A stretch of 9,301 nt of DNA from Elusimicrobiota bacterium (lineage in GTDB: Bacteria; Elusimicrobiota; Elusimicrobia; UBA1565; UBA9628), in assembly GCA_028871595.1 (NCBI GenBank), contig JAGWMT010000117.1, positions 1 through 9,301 on the forward strand, in the 5' to 3' direction. The position numbers and the translations under genes are program-made. Of the stretch, positions 5,820 through 9,301 are shown in pieces. Positions within the stretch are counted from its first letter, which is position 1. Each line of letters opens with the position of its first letter. Below the pieces are notes generated by a model that had not been told where the DNA came from, made no database searches, and saw only the letters and a list, made by a program, of their open reading frames with translations.

Positions 5820-6997
5820 GCCCCGGAAAACGCTTCGCCGATGGGATGTCCGTCGAGCCCGACTGGCGCAAGGCCCTGGCCGAGGCCGCGCGCACGGCGC
5901 GCGCCAAGCTGGGCCCGGAGCCCTGCGATCTGGCCTTGGTGTTCGTGTCCCAGACCTGGGAGGGTTTCGACCCCGAGGAAATCTCCCCCATCCTGGCCCG
6001 TGACCTGGCGCCGCTGCGCCTGATCGGCTGCAACGCGAGCGGCGCCATCGCCGGGCGCCGCGAAGTGGAGATGAAGCCCGCGGTCTCCATTCTGGCCATG
6101 CGGCTGCCCGGGGCCCGCGTGCACGGCTTCTCGTTGAGCCCCGGGGAGATGGCGCGCATGGAGTCGGGCTCCTCCCTGGTCGCCGCGCTGGACCTCTATC
6201 CCACCGACAAGCCGAAGTTCCTGGCCTTCGGCGATCCGATGACCTGCGATCCCGACCGCCTCACCGGCTTGATCAACCAGGCCTATCCCGGGGCGCCTCT
6301 GGTCGGCGGGCTGGCCAGCGGGCCGCAGTTGAAGCGCCCGGCGTGGATGGTCCTGGACCGGGAGGTTCACGAGAGCGGCGCCGTGGTCGCGGCGTTGACG
6401 GGCGACGTGGAGTTCGACGTGGTGGTCGCCCAAGGTTGCCGGCCGATCGGCGAGCCGCTGATCGTCACGAAGGCGGAGGGCAACGTCCTCCAGGAACTGG
6501 CCGGACGCCCTCCGCTGGAGGTCCTGCGCGAAACGCTGGCGCATTGCCCGCCGGAGGATCAGCGCCTGGCGCGCAGCGCCCTGTTCGCCGGATTGGTCAT
6601 GAACGAGGGCCGCGCGGGCTACAAGCGCGGCGATTTCTTGATCCGCAACCTTTTGGGTTTCGACCAGGACACGGGCTCGCTGATGATCGGCGCCAGCCTG
6701 CGCCGGGGGCAGACTTTGCAGTTCCAGCTGCGCGACGCGGCCACCTCGGACACCGAACTCCAGTCCCTGTTGGGCGTCCTGCCGGAGATCGGTTCCGCCC
6801 CGCGCGGGGCTCTTCTGGTCGCCTGCGTGGGCCGCGGCCAGGGCCTCTACGGAGAGCCCGATCACGACGCCGCCTTGGTCCAATCCATGCGCGGGCCGCT
6901 GCCCCTGGCCGGCTTCTTCGCCAACGGCGAATTCGGACCGGTGGCCGGGCGCAACTACGTGCACGGCTACACGTCCAGTCTCGTCGTTATCCGCTGA
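5816..6997 (+). CDS. Stand-alone FIST_N / FIST_C domain protein
   Basis: 393 residues made only of the two FIST halves. FIST_N (about 35-220) shows IGCNASGAIAGRREVE (70-85), a strand-rich core, LVGGLASG (162-169), ESGAVVAALTGDVEFDVVVAQGCRPIG (186-212) and VTKAEGN. FIST_C (about 225-390) shows LVMNEGRAGYKRGDFLIRNL, then LLVACVGRGQGLYG (333-346), LPLAGFFANGEFGPV (362-376) and YVHGYTSSLV near the end. FIST is thought to be a small-ligand sensory domain, usually fused to chemotaxis, kinase or cyclase outputs; here there is no output domain, signal peptide or membrane segment. The GTG overlaps the upstream stop (GTGA) with GGAGG (5807-5811) four bases ahead; an in-frame ATG at 5846 is a possible alternative start. 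Ligand and partner are unknown; close coupling to the YyaL-like gene suggests shared expression. Confidence 0.88.
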   Translation: MSPGKRFADGMSVEPDWRKALAEAARTARAKLGPEPCDLALVFVSQTWEGFDPEEISPILARDLAPLRLIGCNASGAIAGRREVEMKPAVSILAMRLPGARVHGFSLSPGEMARMESGSSLVAALDLYPTDKPKFLAFGDPMTCDPDRLTGLINQAYPGAPLVGGLASGPQLKRPAWMVLDREVHESGAVVAALTGDVEFDVVVAQGCRPIGEPLIVTKAEGNVLQELAGRPPLEVLRETLAHCPPEDQRLARSALFAGLVMNEGRAGYKRGDFLIRNLLGFDQDTGSLMIGASLRRGQTLQFQLRDAATSDTELQSLLGVLPEIGSAPRGALLVACVGRGQGLYGEPDHDAALVQSMRGPLPLAGFFANGEFGPVAGRNYVHGYTSSLVVIR

Positions 6998-7012
6998 GCG
7001 GCGCTCACGCGG
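6991..7012. terminator. Inverted repeat covering both convergent stop codons
   Basis: TGAGC (6995-6999) and GCTCA (7003-7007) form a stem around GGC, extended by CCGC (6991-6994) with GCGG (7009-7012) past one bulged C. The first TGA is the FIST stop, and TCA is the glgX stop on the other strand. Being nearly symmetrical, the hairpin forms in both transcripts. It is GC-rich but lacks a T-run on either side, so a bidirectional terminator role is only a possibility. Confidence 0.35.
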
Positions 7013-9083
7013 CGCTGAAGAGGATGACGGTCGTGCGGGACTCGGCCCGGTAGCGCGGGGTCATGACGCGCGGCGCCTCGTTCCAGCGCGAGATGTCCTC
7101 CGGCGACGCCAAGGACGTGTCTAGCCAGCGCCTCCAATGCCGCGGCTGGCCGTCGGCGCGTTCCGGAAGCTCGAATTCGCGCGCCTCCCAATGGGCGTTG
7201 AACATCGCGTGCAGGACGAACTTGCCGCCGGGATCGTGGAAGGTCGCGGCCAGGGACCTCGTCTCGGGATCGTCCCAGCGCGGCTCGTGAAGGCGGGTCC
7301 CGTGCCACTCGACGCGCGTCTGAAGCAGAAGTTCGTTGAGGGTCCGGAGGTCGCCGCCGTCCGCGGGGCGGAGGTGAAGCCGGGACTCGATCATGAGCTT
7401 GGCGAAGCGGCGGACGTCCGCGTGCTTCTCGACCAGCGACCAGTCGAACCAGCTCCGCTCGTTGTCCTGGCAGTAGGCGTTGTTGTTTCCGCCCTGCGTG
7501 CGGCGGACCTCGTCTCCCATGAGGAGCATCGGGGTTCCGGTGGCGAACAGAAGGAGGGCGAGGGCGTTCTTGACCTGCCGGTTGCGCAGCGCTTCGACGG
7601 CGGGGTCGTCCGTCGGCCCCTCGACGCCGCAGTTCCAGCTCCGGTTGTCGTCGCTGCCGTCGCGATTGCCCTCGCCGTTGGGCTCGTTGTGTTTGGCGTT
7701 ATACGAAACCGCGTCGTTGAGGGTGAAGCCGTCGTGGCAGGTGAGGAAGTTGATGCTCTCTTCGGGTTCGCGCTGTTCGTGGGAGAATAGGTCGGGACTC
7801 CCCAGCAGGCGTTCCGACAGCCGCGGCGCCATTCCCCGGTCTCCTTTCAAGAAGGAGCGAACATCGTCGCGGAACGGCCCGTTCCATTCGAGCCAGCTGT
7901 CCCCGACGAAGTTGCCCACCTGGTAGAGGCCTCCCGGATCCCACGCTTCGGCGATGAGGCGCGTCGAGGCCAGCGCCGGGTCGGATTCGATGTCGAGCAG
8001 GACCGGCGGGTTCGGTTCCGGGCGCCCGTTTTCGTCGCGTGACAGGATGGACGCCAAGTCGAAGCGGAACCCGTCCACGTGCATCTCGTGGACCCAGTAG
8101 CGCAGGCTGTCCAGGATCAGGCGCCGCGAGATGGGATGATTCGAGTTCAGGGTGTTGCCGCAGCCGCTGAAGTTCATATAGGCGGCGCGATCGGGCGCCA
8201 GCATGTAATACGCCTCGTTGTCCAAACCGCGGTAGCTCAGCGTCGGGCCGTTCCCGTCGCCCTCGGCGGTGTGGTTGAACACCACGTCCAGGATGACCTC
8301 GATGCCGGCGCGGTGCAGAGCCTTGACCATGTCGCGGAACTCCGCGATCGCCCCGAGGGGACCTTCCCGCGAGCTGTAAGCGCCGTGAGGGGAGAAGAAC
8401 GACACCGGCGAGTAGCCCCAATAGTTCGTCAAACCCGCCGGGGCGTCGGACGGATCGAACTCGAACACGGGCAGAAGTTCGACGGCCGTGACGCCGAGAT
8501 CTTTCAGGTAGGGGATCTTGTCGATCACGCCGGCGAAGGTTCCGCGCCGTTCCGGGGCGACGCCGGAATTGGGGTTCCGGGTGAAGCCCCCGACGTGCAT
8601 CTCGTAGATCACCGTGCTTTCGTAAGGGCGGTCGAGCGGGCGGTCTCCCTCCCAATCGTAGCCGCGGGCGTCCGCCACCACGCTTTTCAGCGCCGTCGCG
8701 GCGTTGTCTCCGGGCGCGCAGGCCGCCGCGCGCGAATAATTCCGCGGACGCGAGATCGCCCGGCCGTAAGGGTCGAATAGAACCTTGTCGCCGTCGAAGC
8801 GAAGCCCCCGGCGCGGGTCGTTGGGTCCGCGCGCCCGGTAGGCGTACACCTGTCCCTCGGCGAGGCCCGCGACGTGGGCATGCCAGTAGTGGTAGGTCCG
8901 GTGGTGGGGCGGCTCCAGGGGAATCGTTCGCGACGGCCGTTCCGAGTCGGGTCCGTCGAACAGAAGCAGTTCGATCGCCCGGGCGTTCTTGGAGTACACC
9001 GAAAAATTCACGCCCGTCGCGTCCACCCGCGCCCCGAGGGGGAAGCTGGCGCCGAGGTCGACGCCCGGGACCGGGGTCCTCAC
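7005..9083 (-). CDS. glgX: Glycogen debranching enzyme GlgX (isoamylase-type, GH13)
   Basis: 692 residues, normal for GlgX/TreX. The N-terminal CBM48-like domain begins at PGVDLGASFPLGARVDATG and holds GVNFSVYSKNA (24-34) and the HYWHAHVAG loop. The GH13 barrel shows region I in ILDVVFNHTAEG (Asp266, Asn270, His271), region II in DGFRFDLA (Asp342, nucleophile), region III in LIAEAWD (Glu379, general acid) and region IV in CHDGFTLND (His450-Asp451). NHPISRRLILDSLRYWV and RNRQVKNALALLLFATGTPMLLMGDE are also typical. The C-terminal beta domain includes RVEWHG and LHEPRW. The enzyme hydrolyses alpha-1,6 branches of glycogen or limit dextrins in the cytoplasm, releasing maltooligosaccharides. The GTG start overlaps the stop of the gene upstream (GTGA), and no strong ribosome binding site is visible, so coupled translation is likely. 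All catalytic residues are intact. Choice between GlgX and isoamylase specificity cannot be made from sequence. Confidence 0.95.
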   Translation of the reverse strand: MRTPVPGVDLGASFPLGARVDATGVNFSVYSKNARAIELLLFDGPDSERPSRTIPLEPPHHRTYHYWHAHVAGLAEGQVYAYRARGPNDPRRGLRFDGDKVLFDPYGRAISRPRNYSRAAACAPGDNAATALKSVVADARGYDWEGDRPLDRPYESTVIYEMHVGGFTRNPNSGVAPERRGTFAGVIDKIPYLKDLGVTAVELLPVFEFDPSDAPAGLTNYWGYSPVSFFSPHGAYSSREGPLGAIAEFRDMVKALHRAGIEVILDVVFNHTAEGDGNGPTLSYRGLDNEAYYMLAPDRAAYMNFSGCGNTLNSNHPISRRLILDSLRYWVHEMHVDGFRFDLASILSRDENGRPEPNPPVLLDIESDPALASTRLIAEAWDPGGLYQVGNFVGDSWLEWNGPFRDDVRSFLKGDRGMAPRLSERLLGSPDLFSHEQREPEESINFLTCHDGFTLNDAVSYNAKHNEPNGEGNRDGSDDNRSWNCGVEGPTDDPAVEALRNRQVKNALALLLFATGTPMLLMGDEVRRTQGGNNNAYCQDNERSWFDWSLVEKHADVRRFAKLMIESRLHLRPADGGDLRTLNELLLQTRVEWHGTRLHEPRWDDPETRSLAATFHDPGGKFVLHAMFNAHWEAREFELPERADGQPRHWRRWLDTSLASPEDISRWNEAPRVMTPRYRAESRTTVILFSAA

Positions 9084-9301
9084 CGCGGGCCGGTCCCATA
9101 GGACATGACGTCCAGGCAGTAAACGAACCGTCCGCCGGAGGACGGAGCGCGGACCGCCACCCAGCCGGCGTCGCCCTGCCGGAACAGGAACGCGTTCAAC
9201 ACGGCGCGCGGCGTGGCTCCGTCCAAGGAGAACGCCTGCGACGTCAAAGCGGGCGCGGGTCCTGGATCGGCGCGGTGCGGGGAGACGCAGAAGCCGGCGG
9301 G
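9080..9301 (-). CDS. C-terminal part of an unidentified protein (partial)
   Basis: An open frame of 73 codons plus TGA (9082-9080) enters from the right edge on the minus strand and overlaps the glgX GTG by GTGA. It is too short for a confident ORF call alone, but the lack of any in-frame stop and the stop/start overlap, the same junction type as elsewhere in the window, support a real gene. The readable end includes LTSQAFSLDGATPRAVLNAF, then a strand-like GWVAVRAPSSGGRFVYCLDV and a tail SYGTGPR. I do not recognise a family. Alternating hydrophobic and polar residues suggest a beta-rich end. It probably shares a transcript with glgX; a carbohydrate-related role would be guesswork. Confidence 0.6.
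   Translation of the reverse strand, partial: PAGFCVSPHRADPGPAPALTSQAFSLDGATPRAVLNAFLFRQGDAGWVAVRAPSSGGRFVYCLDVMSYGTGPR

Noticed and set aside
1..9301. Mobile elements, CRISPR arrays, tRNA/rRNA genes, toxin-antitoxin or defence genes
   Set aside because: Reading both strands I saw no transposase or integrase motifs, no regularly spaced repeats and no cloverleaf or rRNA sequence. The gaps are too small to hide them.

Overview
The window is a GC-rich, densely packed piece of bacterial chromosome with strongly G/C-ending codons. No rRNA, tRNA, mobile element or CRISPR array is visible. The organism cannot be named from the sequence. A SUF-type iron-sulfur (Fe-S) operon with a zinc-type SufU, several GTG starts and very short gene junctions point to a high-GC bacterium that relies on SUF. 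An Elusimicrobiota-like lineage is only an impression, with no marker gene behind it.

Layout, left to right. Positions 1-6997 hold ten co-directional plus-strand genes, with gaps from -10 to about +60 bases, probably one transcription unit or a few coupled ones. The first block (1-1616) is Fe-S cluster assembly: the tail of a probable SufS cysteine desulfurase, SufU, a SufT/MIP18-family (DUF59) protein, an Rrf2/IscR-type regulator with a cysteine cluster, and a small Nfu-type cluster carrier. A 60-base gap follows. It carries a strong stem-loop that runs into the ribosome binding site of the next gene. The second block (1677-4269) is a PHP-domain phosphoesterase of the TrpH/RNase AM type, a glycerophosphodiester phosphodiesterase and the [4Fe-4S] enzyme quinolinate synthase (NadA), joined by 10-base overlaps. 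The third block (4266-6997) is a shortened YyaL/SSP411-family protein that has lost the CHWC redox motif, then a stand-alone FIST_N/FIST_C protein. Both start at a GTG that overlaps the upstream stop codon.

On the minus strand a complete GlgX-type glycogen debranching enzyme (7005-9083) converges on the FIST gene with only 7 bases between the stop codons. A short palindrome covers both stops. Upstream of glgX, and overlapping it by GTGA, is the 3' end of an unidentified minus-strand gene that runs off the right edge.

How the genes fit together: SufS and SufU mobilise sulfur, and SufT and Nfu help mature and deliver clusters. The Rrf2 protein probably senses cluster status and regulates the unit. 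NadA is an obvious Fe-S client in the same unit. The PHP and GDPD enzymes handle phosphoesters. The YyaL-like and FIST proteins have no established role here and are the least understood part of the window. Most of the window is ordinary core metabolism, and I found no convincing new defence or mobile system.
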